In this document: piece after piece, positions 1-8,198 of the stretch
Layout of the letters: each line of letters starts with the position of its first letter
Numbering within the stretch: position 1 is the stretch's first letter
Origin: Staphylococcus sp. NAM3COL9
Lineage (GTDB): Bacteria; Bacillota; Bacilli; Staphylococcales; Staphylococcaceae
Length of the DNA: 64,000 nt
Reading direction: 5' to 3'
NCBI RefSeq assembly: GCF_001431205.1
Contig: NZ_LGPC01000004.1
Location: forward strand, 62,001-126,000
The notes under the pieces: model-generated
The model's input: only the letters and a program-made list of their open reading frames with translations
Told to the model about the DNA's origin: nothing
The model's database searches: none
Made by a program: the position numbers and the translations under genes

Positions 1-593
1 TTTTTTTTATTATTGTCTAGATAAGTTACTGCTGTCACTTTATTATCATTCATTTCAATTTTGTTAACTTCAGCACTATATATAATATCGATACCTAATT
101 CATGGGATTTTTTAAACAGGGAATTCATTAATCCTATCCCTTTATCTACTGTTTTTATGGGTAAACCACCCCAAAAAGTTTTGTTTCCATTAATTTCAAA
201 GTACTGATTTTCATTTAATTGAAATTCTACTCCCTGTTTTTTCATCCATAAAATAGTTTCAAATGACTCATTTGATAAAAATTTTGCTAATTCTGGATTA
301 CTCTCACCATTAGTTACTCTTAAAATATCATCATAAAAATCGTCAATATTATAATCAGGCATTTGGATTTCTGATAAATCACTTTCAGATAACGCTGTGA
401 CAACTTCCTTTATTCCATGCAAGTCATTGTAAGCAAATCTTATTGCCCCATCAGTAAATATAGAGTTTCCTCCCCTTTTTTCTTTAGGCGCTTTTTCTAA
501 TACAAGCACTTCACTACCATTCTCTTTTGCTGATATTGCTGAACTTAGTGCAGCATTCCCAGTTCCAACTACAATTACGTCATATTTTTTCAA
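1..593 (-). CDS. FAD-dependent dehydrogenase, TcuA/fumarate-reductase flavoprotein type (partial)
   Basis: Only the N-terminal 197 codons are inside the window; the gene runs off the left edge. The protein starts at a TTG preceded by a GGAGGG ribosome site. It begins with a dinucleotide-binding fold, VVGTGNAALSSAIS at residues 8-21, followed by an EK..RGGNSIF segment typical of FAD-binding subunits of the succinate dehydrogenase/fumarate reductase family. The GTGNAA variant and the length of the insert resemble tricarballylate dehydrogenase TcuA. The substrate cannot be fixed from this fragment. It lies downstream of a LysR gene on the same strand and is separated from it by a terminator-like hairpin right before the ribosome site. 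Confidence 0.75.
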   Translation of the reverse strand, partial: MKKYDVIVVGTGNAALSSAISAKENGSEVLVLEKAPKEKRGGNSIFTDGAIRFAYNDLHGIKEVVTALSESDLSEIQMPDYNIDDFYDDILRVTNGESNPELAKFLSNESFETILWMKKQGVEFQLNENQYFEINGNKTFWGGLPIKTVDKGIGLMNSLFKKSHELGIDIIYSAEVNKIEMNDNKVTAVTYLDNNKK

Positions 594-605
594 AAATATC
601 CCTCC

Positions 606-646
606 ATAAAAAAAGTAATCTAAAAGTATCTCCCTTTAGGTTACTT
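606..646 (-). terminator. terminator-like hairpin directly upstream of the flavoprotein ribosome site
   Basis: On the minus strand a 12-bp stem (AAGTAACCTAAA pairing with TTTAGATTACTT, one G-U) with a 10-nt loop is followed by seven T residues, a complete intrinsic-terminator signature. The GGAGGG of the flavoprotein gene begins only a few bases later. It either ends the lysR transcript or acts as an attenuator in the flavoprotein leader. Confidence 0.6.
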
Positions 647-686
647 AATAAAATATAAGAAGGGAAATACATATATTTTATTTATC

Positions 687-707
687 GTCATAAAATAATT
701 TTATGAC
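687..707. promoter_or_regulatory. perfect dyad between lysR and flavoprotein gene
   Basis: Nine-base arms GTCATAAAA and TTTTATGAC are separated by three bases, just beyond the lysR stop codon. There is no T-run on the minus strand, so a terminator for lysR is unlikely. It could be a regulator site upstream of the flavoprotein promoter. Function is inferred from position only. Confidence 0.35.
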
Positions 708-719
708 ATTTTGTTTATC

Positions 720-1586
720 TTAATTATTATTCTTATAATAATTTTTAATACGTCTAATAAACTTTTGCATTAAAGGGTAATCTTCTTCTTCCCTGTATAA
801 TAACCAAGTATCTCTATAAATTATTTCATTCTTTTTATTTTTAATAGGTATAATATTTAAGTTTTTATATTCCCTGACACCAATGTTTGGAGCAATTGCA
901 TAACCCATACCTTTTTCTACTAACTTTAAACAAGACTCCAAATTATCAATTAACATCGCTTCATTTGGAGGCTCATTATAGGATTCTTTCCACCAGTTAT
1001 CAATAGTATTTTGTAGTCCTGTATCTGTCTTAAAAGCTATCCTCGACTTTGAAGGTAATTTTTCTAAATCAATCTCATCTTTACTGATTATACATATGGG
1101 TTCTTTATTTAATAGTGTTTTATAACCCTTCCAAGATGCATTTCCTCTTACTATTGCAATCGAAACTTCGTCAGATTCTATTAATTTATAGATAGACTGA
1201 CTCCAAGAGGTAACAATTTTGAATTGAACTTTTTGAAAATCGTTTGTAAAACTACTAAGTAGTTCAGGTAAATCATATCTGGCTAAATTTTGAGAGACGC
1301 CGAGCCTGATGACGCCTTCATCTTCATTATCTATAGTGTGGAGATAATCTTTCATCTTATTAAATCCATTCAATGTTTTCTTAGCATAATTAACTAGATG
1401 ACTACCTTGAGAAGTAAATCTAATACCTTTCTTAGTACGTATTATTAATGACACTCCAAGTTCTTGTTCAAGTGTATTAATTTTGTAACTTAACGAAGGT
1501 TGAGATACATATAATTTTGTCGCAGCTCTTGTAACATTTCTTTCATCATCTAGTGCTTTTATTATCTCTAAATCTCTAAAATCCAT
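720..1586 (-). CDS. LysR-family transcriptional regulator
   Basis: A 288-residue protein of normal LysR length. Residues 3-62 form the winged helix-turn-helix, with the family signature around AATKLYVSQPSLSYKINTLE; the rest is the effector-binding domain. It lies directly upstream of, and on the same strand as, the flavoprotein dehydrogenase gene, which it may control. The effector is unknown. Family assignment is certain, the target is inferred. Confidence 0.92.
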   Translation of the reverse strand: MDFRDLEIIKALDDERNVTRAATKLYVSQPSLSYKINTLEQELGVSLIIRTKKGIRFTSQGSHLVNYAKKTLNGFNKMKDYLHTIDNEDEGVIRLGVSQNLARYDLPELLSSFTNDFQKVQFKIVTSWSQSIYKLIESDEVSIAIVRGNASWKGYKTLLNKEPICIISKDEIDLEKLPSKSRIAFKTDTGLQNTIDNWWKESYNEPPNEAMLIDNLESCLKLVEKGMGYAIAPNIGVREYKNLNIIPIKNKKNEIIYRDTWLLYREEEDYPLMQKFIRRIKNYYKNNN

Positions 1587-1818
1587 AGCTGTTTGCCCCT
1601 TTGATTGAGTTAATCACAAATGATTTTTATCATATTTCATTATGTAACTATATTAGAAACTATCATGAAACGTTATTAAACTCATCTTAAAGTTAACATA
1701 TGATCAAAATAAATAAATTTAAAACTACTTACAATTATATTTGAATGAATCAATTATATTTCTTTAAATGATGAACTTTGATATAGTCGGATATTGAATA
1801 TAAAATATCAGAATTATA

Positions 1819-1923
1819 TTAATAAGGAGAGTAATGTATTTTGTTGAAATATTATTTCAATTCAAAAAAATATCGGCTTTAGCACTTCACATTTTAATGT
1901 GGGGTGTTTTTCTATGTGTTTAA
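1819..1923 (+). pseudogene. decayed duplicate of the 5' end of the next gene, with a 29-codon ORF
   Basis: A ribosome site and start region (AATAAGGAGAGTAATGTAT) nearly repeats the one 157 bases downstream (TTATAAGGAGCGTAATGTAT), but the position equal to the true downstream start codon reads ATT. What remains open is a 29-codon ORF from 1834. It runs through a hairpin (1883-1906, ten pairs, TTTTT tail). A leader peptide with a terminator is the alternative reading. Confidence 0.35.
1883..1912 (+). terminator. hairpin with T-tail upstream of the 214-residue gene
   Basis: A ten-pair stem (CACTTCACAT with ATGTGGGGTG, two G-U pairs), a TTTA loop and a TTTTTC tail lie about 80 bases before the start of the next gene. 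It would stop read-through from upstream or attenuate the next gene. Confidence 0.55.
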
Positions 1924-1994
1924 ATAATCGTTCAATAATGGAGGTGTGATGACTATCCATTATATGAACAAAAATTTTATAAGGAGCGTAATGT

Positions 1995-2639
1995 ATGATT
2001 GCAAAGGATAGTATTATCAATCCATTTAATATCATTTGTAAAAATAAATATGAAGAAACAAATGTCTTCACATACAATAGATTAATAGATTATGGAAGTT
2101 CTTATTATTATTTAAAAAATACTTCATTTGATTATATTTCAACAAGTGTTGTTAGTAGATGTGATGGTGAAGAAAACGAAGCATTCAAATCCAGATTCAA
2201 GCATTTTGGGGAAACCGAAAAATTTTGTATTGAAAAACTAGAAGTATCATCTACATTTGAAAATAAAGGCGTTATGACCATCATGTTTTGTGATGTTATG
2301 CTAGCAATGTTAACTAGCAAAGTATCACACCAACATCATATAGAGATTAAATTTATAAATACATCAGATTTAATAAAAGATGGGAAAATAGTAAATGTTT
2401 ATCACAGTGTATTACCTAATTATGAATTATCAACAGTTAAACCTGATAGTACAAGAATATCTTTAGAAGGCCAGCGTAATAAATCAAGTATTGAATTTTA
2501 TCAAGATATTTATAACATATTTCCTTTAGAGACTAGAAAGGAAGATATTGAATATTATACAAATCTAAGAGATGAAAAAATAAAAACCTTTAACGAAAAG
2601 TTAAAGGTCCTTTATCTAGTTAACAACAAGCACCAATAA
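1995..2639 (+). CDS. hypothetical protein, possibly GNAT-like
   Basis: A 214-residue soluble protein I do not recognise. An AAGGAG site eight bases before this ATG decides the start. There is no signal peptide or membrane segment. The stretch IEKLEVSSTFENKGVMTIMF (about residues 79-98) loosely recalls the beta4-alpha3 acetyl-CoA loop of GNAT acetyltransferases, but the Q/RxxGxG/A pattern is incomplete, so this is only a suggestion. It stands alone, with a hairpin before it and a terminator after it. Confidence 0.55.
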   Translation: MIAKDSIINPFNIICKNKYEETNVFTYNRLIDYGSSYYYLKNTSFDYISTSVVSRCDGEENEAFKSRFKHFGETEKFCIEKLEVSSTFENKGVMTIMFCDVMLAMLTSKVSHQHHIEIKFINTSDLIKDGKIVNVYHSVLPNYELSTVKPDSTRISLEGQRNKSSIEFYQDIYNIFPLETRKEDIEYYTNLRDEKIKTFNEKLKVLYLVNNKHQ

Positions 2640-2678
2640 CCTTTGTTATTAAGAATAAATTTGATTTTGAAATAATTA

Positions 2679-2711
2679 AGAGACTCCCTTTTGAAAGGAA
2701 GTCTCTTTTAA
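2679..2711 (+). terminator. intrinsic terminator after the 214-residue gene
   Basis: A 12-bp stem (AGAGACTCCCTT with AAGGAAGTCTCT, one mismatch) around a short TTGA loop is followed by TTTT. Confidence 0.8.
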
Positions 2712-2792
2712 TATATATACTTGGAATATTAGATGTTTTAGTGAGAATAATATTTAAAATTTTGCTACTTTTCTTTTAAATAGTTTTTTGTA

Positions 2793-2830
2793 TTGACATT
2801 TCGAATATTCTCGAATATTATGTACATTAT
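2793..2830 (+). promoter_or_regulatory. near-consensus promoter with direct-repeat operator in the spacer
   Basis: TTGACA (2793-2798) and TATTAT (2816-2821) are separated by 17 bases. The spacer consists mostly of a tandem TCGAATATTC/TCGAATATTA repeat containing palindromic GAATATTC, a typical ArsR/SmtB-type operator layout for autorepression. The predicted transcription start falls at about 2828-2829, on the first base of the regulator's ATG. Confidence 0.75.
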
Positions 2831-3140
2831 GAAAAACTTAGTAGAAACTTTTAAAGTATTAAGTAACTATACCCGTGTTGATATCTTAGTTTGGCTAAAA
2901 CATCCTAGTGAACATTTTGGACATATTTATACAGGTGAATATTTAAAAGAAAAGGGAGGCGTATGTGTAGGAGATATACAAGAAAAAGCCAATATGTCGC
3001 CCTCTACTGTCTCACATTATTTAAAAATGATGCAGCAAGTAGGGCTATTAGAATCCGAAAGACATGGTCAATGGACTTATTATAGAAGAAATGAAGAAAG
3101 TATTAATGAATTAGCCAATCTAATAAAAGAAGATCTTTAG
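2829..3140 (+). CDS. ArsR-family repressor, probably leaderless
   Basis: Starting at the ATG at 2829 gives 103 residues, the usual ArsR length. The helix-turn-helix is in the middle (CVGDIQEKANMSPSTVSHYL, then KMMQQVGLLESERHGQWTYY for recognition helix and wing). An in-frame TTG upstream at 2793 is the -35 box itself and cannot be the start. No ribosome site precedes 2829 and the mRNA should begin there, so translation looks leaderless. It is the first gene before two small DMT transporters and probably represses them. Confidence 0.85.
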   Translation: MKNLVETFKVLSNYTRVDILVWLKHPSEHFGHIYTGEYLKEKGGVCVGDIQEKANMSPSTVSHYLKMMQQVGLLESERHGQWTYYRRNEESINELANLIKEDL

Positions 3141-3198
3141 AGATCTTTTTTTATTGATTATAATTCGATAATTCGCGAAATAAGGAAAGAGGTAAATC

Positions 3199-3630
3199 AT
3201 GAATAAATTTATATTTTATATCCTTGCTATAGTAGCAGGTATATTTTTAAGTATCGAAGGTGCCATGTATGCAGTGTTAGGTAATTCTATTGGAGAATTA
3301 GAAAGTAGTTTATACAATTTTGCCATAGGAACAATCATCTTAGGCATTGCATTATTGTTTTTAGGTAAAGGCAAACTATCTTACGCAATTAAAGCACCTA
3401 AATGGCAATTAACTGGAGGCATATTAGGCGTTATTTACTTAACTGTTTTAGTTTTCATCATTCCTATAATAGGTGTTGGACTAGCAATGGGCAGTGTTGT
3501 AGTTGGCCAAATGATTATGAGTGCTTTAATAGAACATTACGGCATACTAGGTAGTGAAAAACGACCATTAAGAATTGAAAAAGTAGTGGCAATTATACTA
3601 ATGATAGTTGCATTAACGCTTATTTATTAG
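3199..3630 (+). CDS. DMT-family transporter, YdcZ (DUF606) type, subunit 1
   Basis: A 143-residue membrane protein with four or five hydrophobic segments. The KAPKWQLTGGILGVIYLT motif around residues 70-87 is typical of YdcZ-like half-size drug/metabolite transporters. AGGAAAGAGG precedes the ATG. It is followed 12 bases later by a homologous gene, so the two probably form a heterodimer. The substrate is unknown; coupling to an ArsR-like repressor suggests export of a toxic compound. Confidence 0.85.
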   Translation: MNKFIFYILAIVAGIFLSIEGAMYAVLGNSIGELESSLYNFAIGTIILGIALLFLGKGKLSYAIKAPKWQLTGGILGVIYLTVLVFIIPIIGVGLAMGSVVVGQMIMSALIEHYGILGSEKRPLRIEKVVAIILMIVALTLIY

Positions 3631-3642
3631 GAGGAGTAGAAA

Positions 3643-4110
3643 ATGCAAGTAGGTTTAGTAGTTATAGCTTTAATAGCTGGTATCACTCTAAGTACACAAT
3701 CTTCAGTAAACGGAGCTTTTAGTAAAAAAGCAGGAACATTAGAAAGTGCCTTTTTAACATTTATAACAGGTGGTATGATTTTATTCATTATTACTTTGTT
3801 TTTTGGAGAAGGTAACTTCTTAGATTTCTTTAGCGCGCCTAAATGGCAATTGAGCGCTGTTTGGTTTGGTGTTGGTTATCTCTTTTTAACAATCGTAGCA
3901 ATTCCCAAAATAGGTGTTATAGCAACAAATATCTCTGCTGTTATCGGACAACTGACGATGGGTATGATTATCGACCATTTTGGTTTGTTTGAAGGCACGG
4001 TTATTCACTTTGATGTAAAAAGAATTATCGCATTAATTTTAATGGTTATCGCATTAAGATTAATTTATAAAGCTGATATAAAAAATAGCTTACATGAAAA
4101 ATTAACTTAA
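3643..4110 (+). CDS. DMT-family transporter, YdcZ (DUF606) type, subunit 2
   Basis: A 155-residue membrane protein homologous to the preceding gene; both share the APKWQL motif and the C-terminal IALILMVIALRLIY helix. AGGAGG lies just before the ATG. The tandem arrangement with paralogous half-transporters is usual for this family. It ends the ArsR operon and is followed by a strong terminator. Confidence 0.85.
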   Translation: MQVGLVVIALIAGITLSTQSSVNGAFSKKAGTLESAFLTFITGGMILFIITLFFGEGNFLDFFSAPKWQLSAVWFGVGYLFLTIVAIPKIGVIATNISAVIGQLTMGMIIDHFGLFEGTVIHFDVKRIIALILMVIALRLIYKADIKNSLHEKLT

Positions 4111-4187
4111 AATATTTATAATATGTTCAAAATCGCAATTACCAATATCTATTACTTAATAACAACTTATTTATATTTTCTAAACTA

Positions 4188-4241
4188 AAAAACTCCCTTC
4201 AAAGCTTTCACATTTTAAGTGTCACTTTGAAGGGAGTTTTT
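4188..4241. terminator. bidirectional intrinsic terminator
   Basis: A perfect 17-bp stem (AAAAACTCCCTTCAAAG with its complement) around a 20-base loop has A and T runs on its two sides. It ends both the rightward transporter operon and the leftward ABC exporter operon. Confidence 0.9.
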
Positions 4242-4264
4242 CATGTAAATAGAACTATAGAACT

Positions 4265-5440
4265 CTATTTTATAATATCAATTAATTCTTTCTTAGCTGC
4301 GGATCTGGCTGGAATCCAACCGAATACGATGCCGATTAACATTGATACACCAACCGCTGTTAAAACAGAACCTAGACTGACAACACTCTTAATATAGTCT
4401 GGCGTTAACGCATCGACGCCTGACGCTATTAAGATACCTATAATCAGACCAATGACGCCACCAATCGCACAAAGCACGACACTTTCTACTAAGAATTGTA
4501 ATTCGATATCTCGGGACTTCGCACCAAATGCGCGTCGAATCGCAATTTCTTCTGTACGTTCTGAAACAGAAATGTACATTACATTCATTACGCCAATGCC
4601 GGCAATAAACAATGAGATACCTGCGACAGCTGCTACAAAGTAGGTAATCGCATCAAAGACTTGATTGATGCCTTTCATCATTTCTTCAGTATCATTGTAA
4701 CTATAGCTACCGTCACTGATGCCAGAACCCTTTTTATTTAATTTATCTACGATCTTATTTGCTGTATCCTTTTTATTAGCTCCGTCTTCCAATGAAAGTT
4801 TCAATGACGGGAAATCTTGACTTAGACCACTCATATATTGCTCAAAGGTTTTTGAAGGCATATTCACAGCTGATGGATTCATCGCATCATTGGCAATACC
4901 AACGACTTCGAAACCTTGATTATCAATATATAATATTTTTCCAATGGCATCTTTATTAAAAACATTTTTGGCAATTTTATCATCAACCGTTACGACTTTA
5001 TTCCGTAATTCATTATCATCTTCATCAAAGCCTTTCCCCTTTTCAGGGCTATCCATAGCATCTTTTTTCATAATATTGATATCACCTTTTTTCTGCGCAT
5101 TTGTCATTTTTGCAGAAAAACTTTGATCATCCGTTTCTTTAATCTCGGCATCTGAAACGCCATTAACTTGTTTTATAATACTCAAGTCTTGTTGGCTGAA
5201 AGGGTTCGTTTTCGCACCTTCCATATCATTACTCATGAAATTAATAGTTGCAGCATTTTTTCCAGCACCCGTATCTTCAAATTCTTCAGAAGCCGTTTTT
5301 TTAAAGCCATTACCTAAAGACATAATTGTAATAACGGCTGCAATACCAATAATAATACCAATCATCGTAAAAATATTACGTCGTTTATTTTTTAAAATAG
5401 ATTTAAATGAAATGGCGATGATATTAGACAAATTCTTCAT
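4265..5440 (-). CDS. yknZ: ABC exporter permease, MacB/YknZ type
   Basis: 391 residues. A transmembrane helix at about 18-40 is followed by a large extracytoplasmic MacB-type core domain. Three C-terminal helices form the FtsX-like domain (YFVAAVAGISLFIAGIGVMN near 270 and the RTEEIAIRRAFGA cytoplasmic loop). Length and order match B. subtilis YknZ. Its start overlaps the ATPase stop by four bases. With the ATPase and adaptor it forms a tripartite peptide exporter; in B. subtilis YknWXYZ protects against the SdpC toxin. The same role here is inference. Confidence 0.88.
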   Translation of the reverse strand: MKNLSNIIAISFKSILKNKRRNIFTMIGIIIGIAAVITIMSLGNGFKKTASEEFEDTGAGKNAATINFMSNDMEGAKTNPFSQQDLSIIKQVNGVSDAEIKETDDQSFSAKMTNAQKKGDINIMKKDAMDSPEKGKGFDEDDNELRNKVVTVDDKIAKNVFNKDAIGKILYIDNQGFEVVGIANDAMNPSAVNMPSKTFEQYMSGLSQDFPSLKLSLEDGANKKDTANKIVDKLNKKGSGISDGSYSYNDTEEMMKGINQVFDAITYFVAAVAGISLFIAGIGVMNVMYISVSERTEEIAIRRAFGAKSRDIELQFLVESVVLCAIGGVIGLIIGILIASGVDALTPDYIKSVVSLGSVLTAVGVSMLIGIVFGWIPARSAAKKELIDIIK

Positions 5441-6117
5441 CCAACCACCTCTTCTCGTTGAACACGACCATCAAGAATATGAATAATACGATCTGCTTGG
5501 TCTGCAACTTTGCGATCATGCGTTACTAATATCATCGTCGTATTATGTTCTTTATTAAGTTTTACGAATAAATCAATAATATCTTGAGACGTTTTCGAAT
5601 CAAGTGCACCCGTAGGCTCATCAGCAATAATAAACTTAGGTTGATTGATAATGGCACGTGCGATAGCAACACGTTGTTGTTGCCCACCCGATAATTTGTT
5701 GGGCACTAAATTTTCTTTATCAAACAAACCTACATCATGTAACGTACGTGTCACATGTGACTTTCGCGCTTGAGTGCCTAAACCTGCATAAACGAGAGGA
5801 ATGCTGACATTTTCTAAAATTGTATTATTTTGAATTAATTTAAAGTTTTGAAAGACAAAGCCAACTGTTTTATTTCTAATATCTGCAAGTTGATTATCTG
5901 AGCTTTCTTGATAATTTTCATGATTAAAAAGATAATCACCTTCATAACCACGATCAATAAACCCTAAAATGTTAATTAACGTACTTTTACCAGAACCTGA
6001 AGGACCCATAATCGCAATGAATTCACCTTCATTGATATTGATATGAATATCTTTCAAAATATGATTTTGTTCATCCCCATTTTTGAAATATCGATTGATA
6101 TCTACAAGTTCTATCAT
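5437..6117 (-). CDS. yknY: ABC transporter ATPase, MacB/YknY type
   Basis: 226 residues with Walker A GPSGSGKST (about 38-46), ABC signature LSGGQQQR, Walker B FIIADEPTGALD and the switch histidine in LVTHD. This is the LolD/MacB-like ATPase group. It is translationally coupled on both sides (four-base overlaps with the adaptor and the permease genes), which makes a yknXYZ operon. Confidence 0.93.
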   Translation of the reverse strand: MIELVDINRYFKNGDEQNHILKDIHININEGEFIAIMGPSGSGKSTLINILGFIDRGYEGDYLFNHENYQESSDNQLADIRNKTVGFVFQNFKLIQNNTILENVSIPLVYAGLGTQARKSHVTRTLHDVGLFDKENLVPNKLSGGQQQRVAIARAIINQPKFIIADEPTGALDSKTSQDIIDLFVKLNKEHNTTMILVTHDRKVADQADRIIHILDGRVQREEVVG

Positions 6118-7226
6118 GATGACACCTCAACTTTATCTCCATCATCCATTGTTTTTTTAGGGTTTTTAATGAGTTTATCCCCTTTTTCTAATCCACCTTT
6201 TACAAAAATTTCACCATTGATTTCATCTATTTTAATATCTTGTTGTTTAACTTTTCCTTCATCATTTACCACAAAAACATTATTGTCGTTTGTAAGGACA
6301 GATTTAGGTAATTTAATAGAATCTAATGGTGCTTTCACTTCCATAGAATAACCCGCACGCACAGGAATATTTATCTCGTCAATAACCACGGTATATTTAG
6401 ATGCTTCAGAATCATTGCCATCACTAGGATCAGCTTCAACTGGATTTGAGGCTTTCATTGCTGCAGCTTCATCTTCACTACCTGATACAGCTGAAGTGCC
6501 ACCAGCAGTTGATTTATTTAAATTTTCTTCATAACTCTTAGGTAATTCTGAGATTTTTTTGATTTTACCTTCACCCGTTTCACCCGTGCTTGTCACTTTC
6601 ACATTTACTTTATTGTCTTTTTTGATTTTATTCAGGTCAAATTCAGAAACTGTCGTCTTAATCTGTGCTTCATTTGATACTAATTGAAGTATCGTTTCAC
6701 CATCTGTTACATAATCTTCATTTTTAATATCCACTTTTCCATCAAAATCGGCATAGACACTATCATTAACTTGTTTATCATGTGAATTCAATTGTTGTTG
6801 TGCTTTACTTAGTACATTTTGATCTTGTGATAATTGCTTTTGTAAATCATTGTTGTTAGGGCTTTGATTTATATTCTGATAGTCTTTATTCACAGCATTT
6901 TGAGCTTCATCTACTTTATTTGCTAATTGTTCCCGCTTACTGTTATTAATATCATAGTTAATTAATGGATCTCCTTGTTTAACTGATTGACCATCATCAA
7001 CTAGTGTATTGATATATGTCCCTAATTGACTGTTGTTGTTATATGTTTTAACTGAATTGGGTGATGCTTTTCCTTCTAAATTGAGTGGACTTTCTTTTTC
7101 CACTGTATATGTATCATAACCCTCTTTCTCTGCCGAGCTACTGTTGGCCTGCTTTAAAACCAATGCTACGACTACTAATCCAATTATCGCGACGATCCCT
7201 ATGAGCCACATCCATTTTTTCTTCAT
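6114..7226 (-). CDS. yknX: membrane-fusion adaptor of the exporter, YknX type
   Basis: 370 residues from the ATG at 7226, chosen because AGAGGATTT precedes it and the protein then opens with a short basic segment and a single anchoring helix (MKKKWMWLIGIVAIIGLVVV). A lipoyl-like half, a coiled-coil hairpin (KVDEAQNAVNKDYQNINQ, LSQDQNVLSKAQQQLNS) and beta-barrel segments follow, as in HlyD/RND adaptors. It is the first gene of the exporter operon. Confidence 0.88.
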   Translation of the reverse strand: MKKKWMWLIGIVAIIGLVVVALVLKQANSSSAEKEGYDTYTVEKESPLNLEGKASPNSVKTYNNNSQLGTYINTLVDDGQSVKQGDPLINYDINNSKREQLANKVDEAQNAVNKDYQNINQSPNNNDLQKQLSQDQNVLSKAQQQLNSHDKQVNDSVYADFDGKVDIKNEDYVTDGETILQLVSNEAQIKTTVSEFDLNKIKKDNKVNVKVTSTGETGEGKIKKISELPKSYEENLNKSTAGGTSAVSGSEDEAAAMKASNPVEADPSDGNDSEASKYTVVIDEINIPVRAGYSMEVKAPLDSIKLPKSVLTNDNNVFVVNDEGKVKQQDIKIDEINGEIFVKGGLEKGDKLIKNPKKTMDDGDKVEVSS

Positions 7227-7397
7227 TTTATAAATCCTCTCAATACTTATTTTAAGTGTAATACTATCATATTTATGCAATTAAAAATATATTAATAATC
7301 GTATTTATTAATATATTAAAAAATTATAAAACTATTTAAAAACAATATAACGAGTGTTATGATTTGATAAATTATACACATAGGAGGAAAGCATTAA

Positions 7398-8009
7398 ATG
7401 GAAGAATCTAAATTACCCTTAGTTCAGCACTTTTCAAATTTACGTAAAAAGCCAAAATGGGGATTAAAGTTTATACTCGCAATTGTAGTAATGACATTAT
7501 CAGCTGTTATTGGAGTGCTTGCAATTGACTATAACGCACTGTTTAAAGGTGCGGGTATGACAGGAGATCAATTGGAACAAGCTAAATTGTTCGGACAAAT
7601 CGGTGCTTCTATTGCTGGAGTATTCGGTGCTATTGTTAGTATTGGTATTACATTTGTCATCTTTTTATTAATTTCTAAAATTATGAAATCTGATGCAAGT
7701 GGGAAATCCATTTTCTCTGCTACTTTAAGTTATACATTGATTACCGGAATTATTGCTTTAATTGTCATAATCATCCAGTGGATCACAGGCTTATCACCAA
7801 CAGACTATTCTATTACAAGCCTTAACATTTTTGATAAAGGAAACAAAGTATTAGCTGCATTTAATTTACAAACATTTATAGGTGCATATGTATTTGGAGT
7901 TATGTTATTCGCTACAAATCGTTTTTCTAAAAAATTAGCAATTATTTGGGCGATTGTATATTTTGTAGTATTCATAGGTTTTGGATTATTAGGTGCATCT
8001 TTCTCATAA
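7398..8009 (+). CDS. yknW: Yip1-family membrane protein, YknW-like
   Basis: 203 residues with about five transmembrane segments after a cytoplasmic N-terminus (LVQHFSNLRKKPKWGLKF), the pattern of bacterial Yip1-domain proteins such as B. subtilis YknW. AGGAGG stands before the ATG. It is divergent from yknXYZ across a 171-base AT-rich gap, whereas in Bacillus yknW leads the same operon. The neighbours support a role in the same toxin-resistance exporter; family membership is seen, the role inferred. Confidence 0.75.
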   Translation: MEESKLPLVQHFSNLRKKPKWGLKFILAIVVMTLSAVIGVLAIDYNALFKGAGMTGDQLEQAKLFGQIGASIAGVFGAIVSIGITFVIFLLISKIMKSDASGKSIFSATLSYTLITGIIALIVIIIQWITGLSPTDYSITSLNIFDKGNKVLAAFNLQTFIGAYVFGVMLFATNRFSKKLAIIWAIVYFVVFIGFGLLGASFS

Positions 8010-8198
8010 AAGAATTATGTGAAAAATGTAGTTGTTTATTAACCGTACACAAAAGATAAGCAAAAAAAAATTGTTTTATATGAATAAAAAGTTGTGTCTG
8101 TTATTTAGTTATTGTAAAGTTTAGCAATGTTAACAAATTATATGAATTTGGTTTGTTTGCAAAAGTATCGTTACATATAGAAAGAGTGATATATTCAA

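Noticed and set aside
1862..2077. 71-codon minus-strand frame across the start of the 214-residue gene
   Set aside because: It overlaps the real ribosome site and the terminator hairpin; the product looks like translated non-coding DNA.
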